Below, one piece after another: positions 46,034 through 54,336 of a stretch of 56,389 nucleotides of DNA (positions are counted from its first letter, which is position 1; every line of letters starts with the position of its first letter). The stretch comes from Janthinobacterium sp. GW456P. GTDB taxonomy: Bacteria > Pseudomonadota > Gammaproteobacteria > Burkholderiales > Burkholderiaceae_D. The position numbers and the translations under genes were made by a program. The notes beneath the pieces were generated by a model. That model had not been told where the DNA came from and searched no databases. It was given only the letters and a program-made list of their open reading frames with translations. The DNA is taken from assembly GCF_002127655.1 (NCBI RefSeq), contig NZ_NEHB01000030.1:1-56389 (forward strand). Direction: 5' to 3'.

Positions 46034-47641
46034 TTAATACATGGTTTCTTCGATGAGCTGGCCATCGCTGCGGAAATATTGAAACCGGCCCGTTTTCTTG
46101 CCCATGTCGTAGGCGCCGATCAGCTTCGGTTTTCCGTTCTGGAAATTCTCGATGTTGACGCCATGCAGCACACCCTTGTGCCAGTTGCGCTGAAATTGCG
46201 GCAATTCGCCATCGGGATAAAACAGGATTTCCACGCCATCGCGCTTGCCTTCGGCAAATGACCCCTGATAACGCCGCTTGCCATCCGGATAAAAACTTTC
46301 CATCGTGCCATCGAGGACACCGAGGCGGTAATGCTCGGCCAGTTCCAGCCGGCCATCGGCCGCATACTGCTCCAGCTTGCCATCGGGTTCGCCATTGAGC
46401 ATGGTCAACACTTGCCAGCCGCCATCCGGCGTCGCTTTCTTCCACGGCCCCTGCTTGACGTCGTCAACGTACAAACCGCCACCGCCAGGTTCGACCCACT
46501 GGCCCTGCTTCTTGCCATTGACATAGTTGCCCTGCCAGTGCACCACGCCTTCGACGCGACGCTCGCTGGGTCCATCCAGCCTGTCCTTGAGGTAGGTATC
46601 GAAGCCCTGGTAGTTGCCCTTGCCCTCGTCGCGCCATTCCTCCAGACCCGGACTCACTGCCCAGCGTCCCGTGCGCTGGCCACGCTGCATCATGCCCGTC
46701 GTCGTCTCGTCGCCGCTTGCATACGTCCACGGCCCCTCGGCCTTGTCGTCGACAAATGCGCCAGATGAACGGATGGTGAGCGGCTCTTCATAGTGCCACT
46801 GCCCTGTCCGCTTGCCCTGCGCATACTGGCCGCGGGCAAACACGCTGCCCCTGCAGCAATTCACTTCGTACTCGATGAATAGCCCATCCTGGCTGGCGGC
46901 AAAGCGCTGCGGTTGCGTTTCCCAGGTGATCCACTTGATGTGATAACTGGGCGCGCGCCCGCCTTGCCAGCCCTTGCCCAGCAAATACGTGACCGTGAGG
47001 AAATGGCCATCCTTTTCCTCGAAGGTTTTTTTATAGGCAAACGCAGGCGCATCCGCCGGCTTGCCCGGCAACAAGTCACCATCGATATTGAAATAGCCGA
47101 CCAGGGTGCCGTACGCATGCTCGATGGCGTCGAACTCGGCCACGCCCGTGGGCGCGTAAGCGATGCTGTAGTCGATCAGCTGCAAACGAGCCAGCGCCGC
47201 GCGTACCCGCGCCTCGTCCATGGTTTGCGCGCCGCGCACGATGGCATCCAAGGCCGGCTGCAAGGTCAAGACCTTGAACATCCGGCCGCCGCTGCGCTCG
47301 TAGCGGTAGGCATGCAATCCATAGGCACTACCACTGCGGCTGAGCACGAACGTGGTTTCGCCTTCGCTGTCGAGGTCTAGCTGGAACACGGCCGCGATGC
47401 TGGCCTTGCCGTATTTGTCCAGGTTCATGCGTTTTTCACTGATACCGTTGCACTGGCAATAGTAGCCGTTGACCTCGCCATTTTCCCGCAGGAAGGCCAG
47501 CACCACGCCGCCATCGCGGCGCTCGACGACGCTGGCGGTGGCCATAGGGACGCCTTCATAGAAACGCGCTGCCTGCGCTGGCGCCAAGTTACCCAGCGCC
47601 AGCAGCGCCGCCATCGTGCTCATCCAAAATGCTTGCCGCAT
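46034..47641 (-). CDS. Secreted MORN/YwqK-like repeat protein
   Basis: A protein of about 535 residues with a signal peptide (ending LAPAQA). Residues ~35-250 form a unique N-terminal region with a CQC and a CC pair. From ~270 to the end there are roughly eight to ten short repeats of the GxxxGxWxxYxxxG/YxDGKxxxxG kind (TGQWHYEEP, GPWTYASGDE, GKKQGQWVEPGG, GTMESFYPDGKRRYQG, GVEILFYPDGELPQF). Such MORN-like repeats act as beta-hairpin scaffolds; YwqK-type proteins are sometimes annotated as antitoxins, but no toxin is adjacent. The ATG at 47641 was taken over GTG at 47647. Confidence 0.83.
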   Translation of the reverse strand: MRQAFWMSTMAALLALGNLAPAQAARFYEGVPMATASVVERRDGGVVLAFLRENGEVNGYYCQCNGISEKRMNLDKYGKASIAAVFQLDLDSEGETTFVLSRSGSAYGLHAYRYERSGGRMFKVLTLQPALDAIVRGAQTMDEARVRAALARLQLIDYSIAYAPTGVAEFDAIEHAYGTLVGYFNIDGDLLPGKPADAPAFAYKKTFEEKDGHFLTVTYLLGKGWQGGRAPSYHIKWITWETQPQRFAASQDGLFIEYEVNCCRGSVFARGQYAQGKRTGQWHYEEPLTIRSSGAFVDDKAEGPWTYASGDETTTGMMQRGQRTGRWAVSPGLEEWRDEGKGNYQGFDTYLKDRLDGPSERRVEGVVHWQGNYVNGKKQGQWVEPGGGGLYVDDVKQGPWKKATPDGGWQVLTMLNGEPDGKLEQYAADGRLELAEHYRLGVLDGTMESFYPDGKRRYQGSFAEGKRDGVEILFYPDGELPQFQRNWHKGVLHGVNIENFQNGKPKLIGAYDMGKKTGRFQYFRSDGQLIEETMY

Positions 47642-47682
47642 GCCCACACCACTGCCGAAAAACCGCCATTATGCATGGCCGC

Positions 47683-48597
47683 TCAGGCAAGACCGGACAC
47701 GCGAGGACGCCGTCCAAACAACGGCCGCTGCACCGTCTGCGCCAGCAACACGCCCAGCAGCGAAATGCCGCCGCCGACCAGGTGGTACACATGCATGCTT
47801 TCGTGCAGCCAGACGATGGCCAGCAAGGCCGTCAGCAGAGGCAGCAGGTTGACGTAGATGCTGCAGCGGTTCGGCCCCAGCAGTTTGACGCCTTCGATCC
47901 ACAGATAGGACAGCACGATGGACGAGCCGATGCCCGCATAGCTGATCAGAGGCAAGGCGGTAGCGTCCAGCCTGGCGCTGCCGGGCGGCAGCAGCAGGAA
48001 CAGCGGCAGCATGCACGCCAGGGCGGCCAGCGCCTGGCAATAAATAGCTTGCCAGGCTGGAATGGACAGACGCCAGCGGCGCAGCAGCACGCCGTACAGG
48101 GCGAAGCTCAGAGAAGCGAGCAGCATCAGCGCATCGCCCGCATGCACGCCTTGATGCAACAAGGCCAGCACATCGCCGCGCCCCACCAGGTACAACAAGC
48201 CGCCAAACGACAGCACGCCGCCGGCCGCCATGCCGAGCGTCAAGCGCTCGCCCAGCAGCAACACGCTGAGCAGTGCCGTCATCAGCGGCGCCAGCGCCGT
48301 GACGATGGCCATATTCGTCGCCGTCGTCGATTCAGCGGCGCGGTAGGACAGGCTCTGGAACAGCGCCATCGACATCAGGCCGCACAGGGCCAGCTGCCAC
48401 CAGTGGCGACGCAGCGCATGACGGTTGCGCCACAAGGGGCGGGCAATAAACGGCGTCATCACCAGCAAGACCAGCACCAGGCGGTAAAAGGTGATGGCCG
48501 TGGGAGCGATGCTGGACGCGGCCAGCTTGGAGACGACAACGTTGCCGGCCCACAGCAGCATGGCCAGAAACGGATACAGATAGGCGCGCACAGGCAT
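47683..48597 (-). CDS. EamA/DMT-family transporter
   Basis: A 304-residue membrane protein with ten predicted TMs in two EamA repeats (YPFLAMLLWAGNVVVSKL, AITFYRLVLVLLVM, LLLGERLTLGMAAGG, and in the second half YLWIEGVKLLGPNRCSIYVNLLPLL). DMT transporters of this type export amino acids or metabolites; the substrate is unknown. The ATG at 48597 has GGAG seven bases upstream and is preferred over a TTG at 48609. It is divergent from the AraC-family gene, 101 bp apart, suggesting control by it. Confidence 0.92.
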   Translation of the reverse strand: MPVRAYLYPFLAMLLWAGNVVVSKLAASSIAPTAITFYRLVLVLLVMTPFIARPLWRNRHALRRHWWQLALCGLMSMALFQSLSYRAAESTTATNMAIVTALAPLMTALLSVLLLGERLTLGMAAGGVLSFGGLLYLVGRGDVLALLHQGVHAGDALMLLASLSFALYGVLLRRWRLSIPAWQAIYCQALAALACMLPLFLLLPPGSARLDATALPLISYAGIGSSIVLSYLWIEGVKLLGPNRCSIYVNLLPLLTALLAIVWLHESMHVYHLVGGGISLLGVLLAQTVQRPLFGRRPRVSGLA

Positions 48598-48698
48598 GTG
48601 TAACTCCAAGAATAGTTGCGGGGAACCATCATGCCGCAGACGCGCCGCGCCTTCTCACGCTAAGATGTCCGAATCTATCGCAAAACTGACCTTCTTTC

Positions 48699-49487
48699 AT
48701 GGATTGTTCCTCCCCCGCCTTTCAGGAGTTGCTGCCCGTCACGGCGCGCGCCATGGCGCTGGCCGTCGATTATGCGCATGGCCACGTGATTTCCGCGCAC
48801 CGCCACACGCATGCGCAATTGCTGTATGCCATCGAGGGCGTGATGACCATCGAAGCGCAGGGCGGGCGCTGGGTGGTGCCGCCCACGCGCGGCGTGTGGC
48901 TGCAGCCCGGCATCGCGCACCAGGTGCGCATGAGCGGTGCCGTGAAAATGCGCACGTTGTTCGTCAACTGCGCCAATTCTCCACTGCTGCCTGGCCACAG
49001 TTGCGTGCTCGACATCAGTCCCCTGCTGCGGCAACTGATCGTGGCGGCCGTCGACATCGCGCCCGACTTCGCGGAAGGCAGCCGCGACTGGCATCTGCTG
49101 CAATTGCTGTTGCACGAGCTCGACAGCCTGCCCGTGCTCCCCCTGTACCTGCCCTTGCCTTTTGACGCGCGCCTGCGCGGCATTTGCGCGCAGCTGATGG
49201 AACAGCCGGGCGAACAGCAGACGGTGGCGCACTGGGCACGGGAACTGGCGATCACCGAACGCAGCTTGCACCGTCTGTTCCAAAAACAGACGGGCATGCG
49301 CTTTGGCCAGTGGCGCCAGCAAGCGCGACTGCTGCGGGCCCTCGAGCAATTGGCGCAAGGCAGCAAGGTCATCGACGTGGCCCTGGACAACGGTTATACG
49401 AGCCAAAGCGCGTTTACCGCCATGTTTAAAAAGCATTTCGGCACGACGCCGACGGCGTTTTACCAGGCTAAAGTCATCGCCGCGTAA
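48699..49487 (+). CDS. AraC-family transcriptional regulator
   Basis: A 262-residue regulator. The N-terminal cupin ligand domain carries HRHTHAQLLYAIEGVMTIEAQGG and WLQPGIAHQVRMSG. The C-terminal AraC domain (~165-260) has VAHWARELAITERSLHRLFQKQTGMRFGQWRQQARL and GYTSQSAFTAMFKKHFGTTP. The arrangement with an EamA transporter gene read in the opposite direction implies it regulates that exporter. Confidence 0.94.
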   Translation: MDCSSPAFQELLPVTARAMALAVDYAHGHVISAHRHTHAQLLYAIEGVMTIEAQGGRWVVPPTRGVWLQPGIAHQVRMSGAVKMRTLFVNCANSPLLPGHSCVLDISPLLRQLIVAAVDIAPDFAEGSRDWHLLQLLLHELDSLPVLPLYLPLPFDARLRGICAQLMEQPGEQQTVAHWARELAITERSLHRLFQKQTGMRFGQWRQQARLLRALEQLAQGSKVIDVALDNGYTSQSAFTAMFKKHFGTTPTAFYQAKVIAA

Positions 49488-49604
49488 AAAAAATGCTGCT
49501 ATGCATCAATAATCATGGGCGATAAGCGCCGGGCTTGTTATCATCGCAAGCCTTATCGCACCGCGCCCATCCTGGCAGCGGTGTTGACCTTATTCCACAC
49601 CACC

Positions 49605-50204
49605 ATGACACAGAATTTCTTCCAGACTTTTATCCTGCTTTTGCTCGTCACTGATCCGTTCGGCAACGTTTCCCTGTTCGTCAATGCCCTGAAACGGGTA
49701 CCGATTGAGCGGCGCTGGAAAGTCGTGGTGCGCGAATGCCTGATCGCTTTCGGCATCTTGCTGCTGTTTATGTTCTTCGGCCGCCATTTCCTGAATGCCT
49801 TGCAATTGTCGGAAGTGGCGCTGCGCATCGGCGGCGGCGTGATTTTGTTCCTGATCGCCATGCGCATGGTGTTTCCACAACCCAACGCCGGCAATAGCGA
49901 CCACGAAATGGGCGGCGAGCCGTTCATCGTGCCGCTGGCCATCCCCGCGCTGGCCGGTCCGTCGGCCCTGGCCACCGTGCTGCTGTTTTCCTCGCATGAA
50001 ATGAACGAAGTTATCGCCCACGTGGCGGGCCTGACGGCCGTGGCCGTCGTGTGGCTGGCCGTCTTCCTGTGCGCCGAACGCTTGCAGCGGGCCTTGGGTC
50101 CAAGGGTCATGACGGCGTTCGAGCGCCTGATGGGCTTGATCCTGACGGCGATGGCCATTGAAATGCTGCTGGCCGGTATACGCGCGTTTTTGAAATCCGT
50201 TTAA
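49605..50204 (+). CDS. MarC-family (YhgN-type) membrane protein
   Basis: A 199-residue protein with six TMs and MarC features: TDPFGNVSLFVNALKRVP, FFGRHFLNALQLSEVALRIGGGVILFLIAMRM, and EPFIVPLAIPALAGPSALATVLL. The role of MarC proteins is unknown; they were once misassigned to drug resistance. The ATG at 49605 starts the first TM; a longer frame upstream is not part of the family. Confidence 0.9.
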   Translation: MTQNFFQTFILLLLVTDPFGNVSLFVNALKRVPIERRWKVVVRECLIAFGILLLFMFFGRHFLNALQLSEVALRIGGGVILFLIAMRMVFPQPNAGNSDHEMGGEPFIVPLAIPALAGPSALATVLLFSSHEMNEVIAHVAGLTAVAVVWLAVFLCAERLQRALGPRVMTAFERLMGLILTAMAIEMLLAGIRAFLKSV

Positions 50205-50235
50205 TATCATCATTCATCCACTGAAGGAGTCCAGC

Positions 50236-50781
50236 ATGAGCCGTTGCGCCCACATTTGCCTGATGTCCGATTACAACCAGTGGATGAATGCCAAGGTCTA
50301 CGCGGCAGCCGCCAGCCTGCCGCCCGGCGAGCTGGCGCGCGAGCGGGGCGCCTTTTTCGGTTCCCTGCTGGCCACCCTGAACCACGTGATGGTGGGCGAT
50401 ACCCTGTGGCTGCAGCGCTACGCAAAGCACCCGGCCGGTTTCCCGTTGCTTGACCCCATCCGCGCCATCACGCCGCCCGCCTCGCTCACGCAGCCGCTGT
50501 TCGCAGCCGACGATTTTGCCGCCATGCACGCGCACCGGCAATGGCTGGACCAGGTCATCATCGACTGGGCCGCGTCGATCCGCGAAGAAGACCTCGACCA
50601 CCTGCTCGATTACCGCAACAGCAAGGGGCCGAACCGGCGCGAATTCTTCAGCCTGCTCATGCATTTCTTCAACCATCAGACGCACCACCGGGGCCAGGCC
50701 AGCACCTTGCTGTCGCAGGCGGGCGTGGACATCGGCGACACGGATCTACTGTTTCGCATCCCGAACCATATCGAGGACTGA
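50236..50781 (+). CDS. DinB-family protein
   Basis: A 181-residue protein with the DinB four-helix fold: MSDYNQWMNAKVY, LNHVMVGDTLW, and FFSLLMHFFNHQTHHRGQASTLL. The His residues in LNHV and HQTHHRGQ are the metal ligands of the family. DinB-like proteins act in damage or thiol-linked stress; the activity is unknown. GGAG precedes the start. The last 36 bp overlap the convergent MFS gene. Confidence 0.91.
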   Translation: MSRCAHICLMSDYNQWMNAKVYAAAASLPPGELARERGAFFGSLLATLNHVMVGDTLWLQRYAKHPAGFPLLDPIRAITPPASLTQPLFAADDFAAMHAHRQWLDQVIIDWAASIREEDLDHLLDYRNSKGPNRREFFSLLMHFFNHQTHHRGQASTLLSQAGVDIGDTDLLFRIPNHIED

Positions 50782-51936
50782 CGCCGGGCGGTACAGCCAC
50801 GCTTTCCCCCCAATCGCCGCCAGCGCCAGCCCGCCCAGCAACGCGCCGCAGGCCAACGCCCCCTGCATGCCATAGCGGGCGATGGCCATGCCGCCCGCCA
50901 GCGCGCCCACGGTCACGCCCAGGTTGATGGCGGCGATATACACGCCGATGGCAAATGCGGGCGCCTCGCGCGCTTCGCTGCTGAGCCATACTTGCGTCAC
51001 GATCAGCCCGCTCGTATGCGCCGCCCCCCAGAACAGCAGCAACACGGCCAGCGCCGCCCAGCCGATGCCGCCGCCCGCATATTCATACAGCAGCCAGTAC
51101 GCCAGCCCCAGCAGCATGGGCTGCAGCAAGACCGTGCGCAGCACGTGCGTGCCCAGCTGGCGCCCCGCGAACAGATTGCCCGCCACGCCACCGATACCAA
51201 ACACCACCAGCGCCAACCCCGTCTGGCGCGCCGACAAGCCCGCCACCTGCTGCAGGTAGGCGGCCGCATACGCATACACGGCAAACATGGCGGCAAACAC
51301 CAGCACGGCGGCGACGATCGTGAACCACAGGGCTGGTTTGCGCAGCACGGCCAGCTGGCGGCCATATGCCATCGGCGCCTCGCGCGGCGTGTCAGGCAGG
51401 AACAGGTACAAACCCAGCGCCGCCAGCGCGTTGACGAGGGCGCAGGCAAGGAACGATGCCTCGTAGCCATACTGCGCGGCGATCCACGTCGTCAGCGGGA
51501 TGCCCAGCACCATGCCCATGCTGGTGCCCGTGAACGCATGCGCGCCCGCCCGCGCCGCCTGCTGCGGCGGGTACAGGGCGGCGGCGGCCACCATGGCCAG
51601 CGAGAAATACACGGGGTGGAACAGGGCCGGCACCACGCGCAGCGCCAGCAGCAGCCCGAAGCGCGGCGCATACGCCGAGGCCACGCTGGCCAGCGCAAAC
51701 ACGAGCAGAGAGACGATCAGCACGCTCTTGCGGCGCCAGCGCGTGGCCAGCAGCACGAGGAAGGGACCGCCCACGGCGATCACCAGGGCGAACAGGCTCA
51801 CCAGCGAACCCGCCTGCGCCGCCGTCACGCCGTAACGCTGCATGATCATCGGCAAGATGCCGACCACGCCAAACTCGATGCAATACACGCCGAACAGGCC
51901 CAGCGCGAGGAAGACGATGGGGTGCGGGCGCGTCAT
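50746..51936 (-). CDS. MFS transporter (DHA1-like exporter)
   Basis: A 396-residue protein with about 12 TMs and the MFS motif region after TM2 (LLATRWRRKSVLIVSLLVFAL). It also has motif-C-like GTSMGMVLGIPLTTW and ends with a Gly-rich TM12. It resembles drug- or metabolite-efflux MFS permeases (AraJ/YdhP-type). The ATG at 51936 overlaps the stop of the serine hydrolase gene as ATGA, so the two are coupled. The 3' end overlaps dinB-like coding sequence by 36 bp. Confidence 0.92.
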   Translation of the reverse strand: MTRPHPIVFLALGLFGVYCIEFGVVGILPMIMQRYGVTAAQAGSLVSLFALVIAVGGPFLVLLATRWRRKSVLIVSLLVFALASVASAYAPRFGLLLALRVVPALFHPVYFSLAMVAAAALYPPQQAARAGAHAFTGTSMGMVLGIPLTTWIAAQYGYEASFLACALVNALAALGLYLFLPDTPREAPMAYGRQLAVLRKPALWFTIVAAVLVFAAMFAVYAYAAAYLQQVAGLSARQTGLALVVFGIGGVAGNLFAGRQLGTHVLRTVLLQPMLLGLAYWLLYEYAGGGIGWAALAVLLLFWGAAHTSGLIVTQVWLSSEAREAPAFAIGVYIAAINLGVTVGALAGGMAIARYGMQGALACGALLGGLALAAIGGKAWLYRPASVLDMVRDAKQ

Positions 51937-53114
51937 GACAGCGTCCCGGTGCCATATACGGCCTGGCACAGTTCCGTCACGAACGGCCCCGCCATGCCCT
52001 CCAATGCCGTATTCGTGAACGCCACCACGGACAGTTCCTGCGCAGGATCGACAAACCACGAGTGGCCATACGTGCCGCCCATGCGCCAGCTGCCTGTGGA
52101 CTCCGGCGTGGCGGCGGCATGCGGGTCCGTCAAGACCGTAAAACCCAGGCCGAAGCCACGACCGGGCCAGAAGGGCAGCTCGAACGCACCGGTCTGGCTC
52201 GTGCCCATCTGGCGCGCCAGCGTAGGCGGCAGCAGCGGCGCGCCGCCCAGTCGCAGGGTTTCCAGCAGGCGCATGAAGTCGGGCGCCGAGCCGAGCATGC
52301 CGGCGCCGCCGGACGGATACGCTTGCGCGTCGAGCGCCCTTGCCGGCGACAGGGTAAAGCCGGCCATGCCTTCGAGAAACGGCAGATGGTCTTCCCCCTC
52401 GTCCAGCAAACGGCGCGGCCGGGCTTCTCCCGCCACGCGGTCCGCATAGGCGGCGGCCAGGCGCGCCGGGTCCGTGCTGATAAAACCCGTGTCGCGCATG
52501 GCCAGCGGTGCCGTCACCAAGTGTTCCACGGCTTGCGCCAGCGGCATGCCGGCCGCCTGCTCGATCACGGCGCCCAGCACGTCGGTGGCGATCGAGTATG
52601 CCCAGCGCGCGCCCGGTGCAGTCGCCAGCGGCACGGTAGCGAGGCGGCGCAAGTTGTCCTCCAGGGAAATACGGGACGCATCCATGCCGTCCGACACGCC
52701 CGCCCGTGCGTACGCGCCGCCCGGGGGCTGGAAAAAGCCGTAGTCGAGGCCTGCCGTGTGCGTGAGCAAGTGGCGCACGGTCATCGCCGCCACCGTGCCG
52801 TCCGGCTGGCGCGGCGCAAAATACGGCAGCCAGCGCGCCACCGGGTCGTCCAGGCCCAGGCGGTTCTGTCCCACCAGCGCCAGCGCGGCCGTCGAAACGA
52901 TGGGTTTGCTGACGGACGCCAGGCGGAAGACGGCGTCTTCCACCATGGGCGTGCCCGCCTCGCGATCCAGGTAGCCGGCGGCGCGGCGGTACACGTCCTG
53001 GCCACGCTGGCGCACCAGCACCACGGCGCCCACCAGGCGCTGCTGCCGCAGCACGGCATCGAGCAAGGGGTCGATACGGGCGGACAAGGCCGCGGGAGAG
53101 AAGTTGTACATCAT
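51933..53114 (-). CDS. Serine hydrolase, beta-lactamase class C family
   Basis: A 393-residue cytoplasmic-looking enzyme without a signal peptide. The active site has S67-VS-K70 (SxxK) and Y173-SI as the Tyr motif; a later HSWFVDP segment may replace the KTG triad. This arrangement is typical of EstB-type esterases and related penicillin-recognising hydrolases rather than true secreted beta-lactamases. AAAGG lies seven bases before the ATG at 53114. Coupled to the MFS gene (ATGA) and divergent from the LysR gene. The substrate is unknown. Confidence 0.92.
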   Translation of the reverse strand: MMYNFSPAALSARIDPLLDAVLRQQRLVGAVVLVRQRGQDVYRRAAGYLDREAGTPMVEDAVFRLASVSKPIVSTAALALVGQNRLGLDDPVARWLPYFAPRQPDGTVAAMTVRHLLTHTAGLDYGFFQPPGGAYARAGVSDGMDASRISLEDNLRRLATVPLATAPGARWAYSIATDVLGAVIEQAAGMPLAQAVEHLVTAPLAMRDTGFISTDPARLAAAYADRVAGEARPRRLLDEGEDHLPFLEGMAGFTLSPARALDAQAYPSGGAGMLGSAPDFMRLLETLRLGGAPLLPPTLARQMGTSQTGAFELPFWPGRGFGLGFTVLTDPHAAATPESTGSWRMGGTYGHSWFVDPAQELSVVAFTNTALEGMAGPFVTELCQAVYGTGTLS

Positions 53115-53238
53115 GGCGTAGCCTTTCAAATGATCAGGCTGCCAAGGTAAGGCAAGCGCGATCAAAGAAAAACAGGCTATAGTTTCTGTCTGTGCGGACG
53201 TCGGCATCCGCAATCAAAGGTGAGGAAATTAAAGCGAC

Positions 53239-54129
53239 ATGGATAACCTGGCGGGATTCACGGCCTTCGTGCAGGCGGCGGAGACGCGCAGTTTTGTCGC
53301 GGCGGGCCGGGTGCTCGGCATTTCCGCCTCGGCCGTGGGCAAGAGCATCGCGCGGCTGGAAGAGCGGCTCGGCGTGCGCCTGTTTCACCGCAGCACGCGC
53401 AGCATCGCGCTGACCAGCGAGGGCACCGTGTTTCTCGAACGCTGCCGGCGCATCCTGGGAGAAATCGAAGCGGCCGAGCTGGAGTTATCGAACAGCAAGA
53501 GCGCACCGCAGGGCCGGCTGCGCATCAGCCTGCCGCTGGTGGGCAGCCTGCTCAACCCCGTGCTGGCCGCGTTTGCGCGCGCCTATCCGCAGGTGGAACT
53601 CGACCTCGATTTCAGCGACCGCCGGGTCGATGTCATCGAGGAAGGCTACGACGCCGTCGTGCGCGCGGGCGAAAGCGCCGACAGCCGTTTGATGAGCCGC
53701 CAGCTGGGCCAGTTCCAGCTGCAGCTGGTGGCCGCGCCCGCCTACCTGGCGCAACACGGCACGCCGGTGCTGCCCGCCGACCTCGCGCATCACACTTGCC
53801 TGCTGTACAAATTTCCCAGCAGCGGCAAGGTCGAAGCGTGGCCCCTGCCCGAGTGGCAAGCCCTGCACGCGGCCGGCTTGCCGACTGTACTCAACTGCAA
53901 CAATGTCGACACCCTGCTGCACTTTGCCGAAAGCGGCCTGGGTATCGCCGCCCTGCCCGACTTTGCCGTGCGCGCGGCGCTGGCAGCAGGTCGCCTGCAC
54001 GCCGTGCTGGAAACGCACCGCCGGCACGACGGCGCCTTTCGCATCCTGTGGCCCAGCAGCCGCCACCTGACGCCGAAACTGCGCGCCTTCATCGATTTCC
54101 TGGCCGCCCGCGTGTTTGCGGAAAACTGA
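53239..54129 (+). CDS. LysR-family transcriptional regulator
   Basis: A 296-residue regulator with the N-terminal winged helix (MDNLAGFTAFVQAAETRSFVAAG, SASAVGKSIARLEERLGVRLFHRSTRSI) and a substrate-binding domain of the CrgA type (GRLRISLP, FSDRRVDVIEEGYDAVVRAGE, GLGIAALPDFAV). It lies 124 bp from the divergent serine hydrolase-MFS pair and probably controls it. No operator could be assigned. Confidence 0.94.
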   Translation: MDNLAGFTAFVQAAETRSFVAAGRVLGISASAVGKSIARLEERLGVRLFHRSTRSIALTSEGTVFLERCRRILGEIEAAELELSNSKSAPQGRLRISLPLVGSLLNPVLAAFARAYPQVELDLDFSDRRVDVIEEGYDAVVRAGESADSRLMSRQLGQFQLQLVAAPAYLAQHGTPVLPADLAHHTCLLYKFPSSGKVEAWPLPEWQALHAAGLPTVLNCNNVDTLLHFAESGLGIAALPDFAVRAALAAGRLHAVLETHRRHDGAFRILWPSSRHLTPKLRAFIDFLAARVFAEN

Positions 54130-54336
54130 ACCCGCATCCGGCGCCGCGCTCGTTGTTTCCACACGACAACTTATTTAATTTGCTACCATTTTTTAAACTT
54201 TTCGCGGACTTGATACAAGTTTTTGTATTGCAGTGCGAAATTTTGAGGAACAATTGCAGGCTGGCTGCCCCTACGTACAAACCCGTAGCCCTGGCCTGTC
54301 GATGTTTTCCCTCACTTCCGCAACACGAAAGCAATC

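Noticed and set aside
54180..54240. Flagellar sigma-28 promoter before the chemoreceptor
   Set aside because: TAAA is followed by a GATA-like block, but at the wrong spacing for sigma-28.
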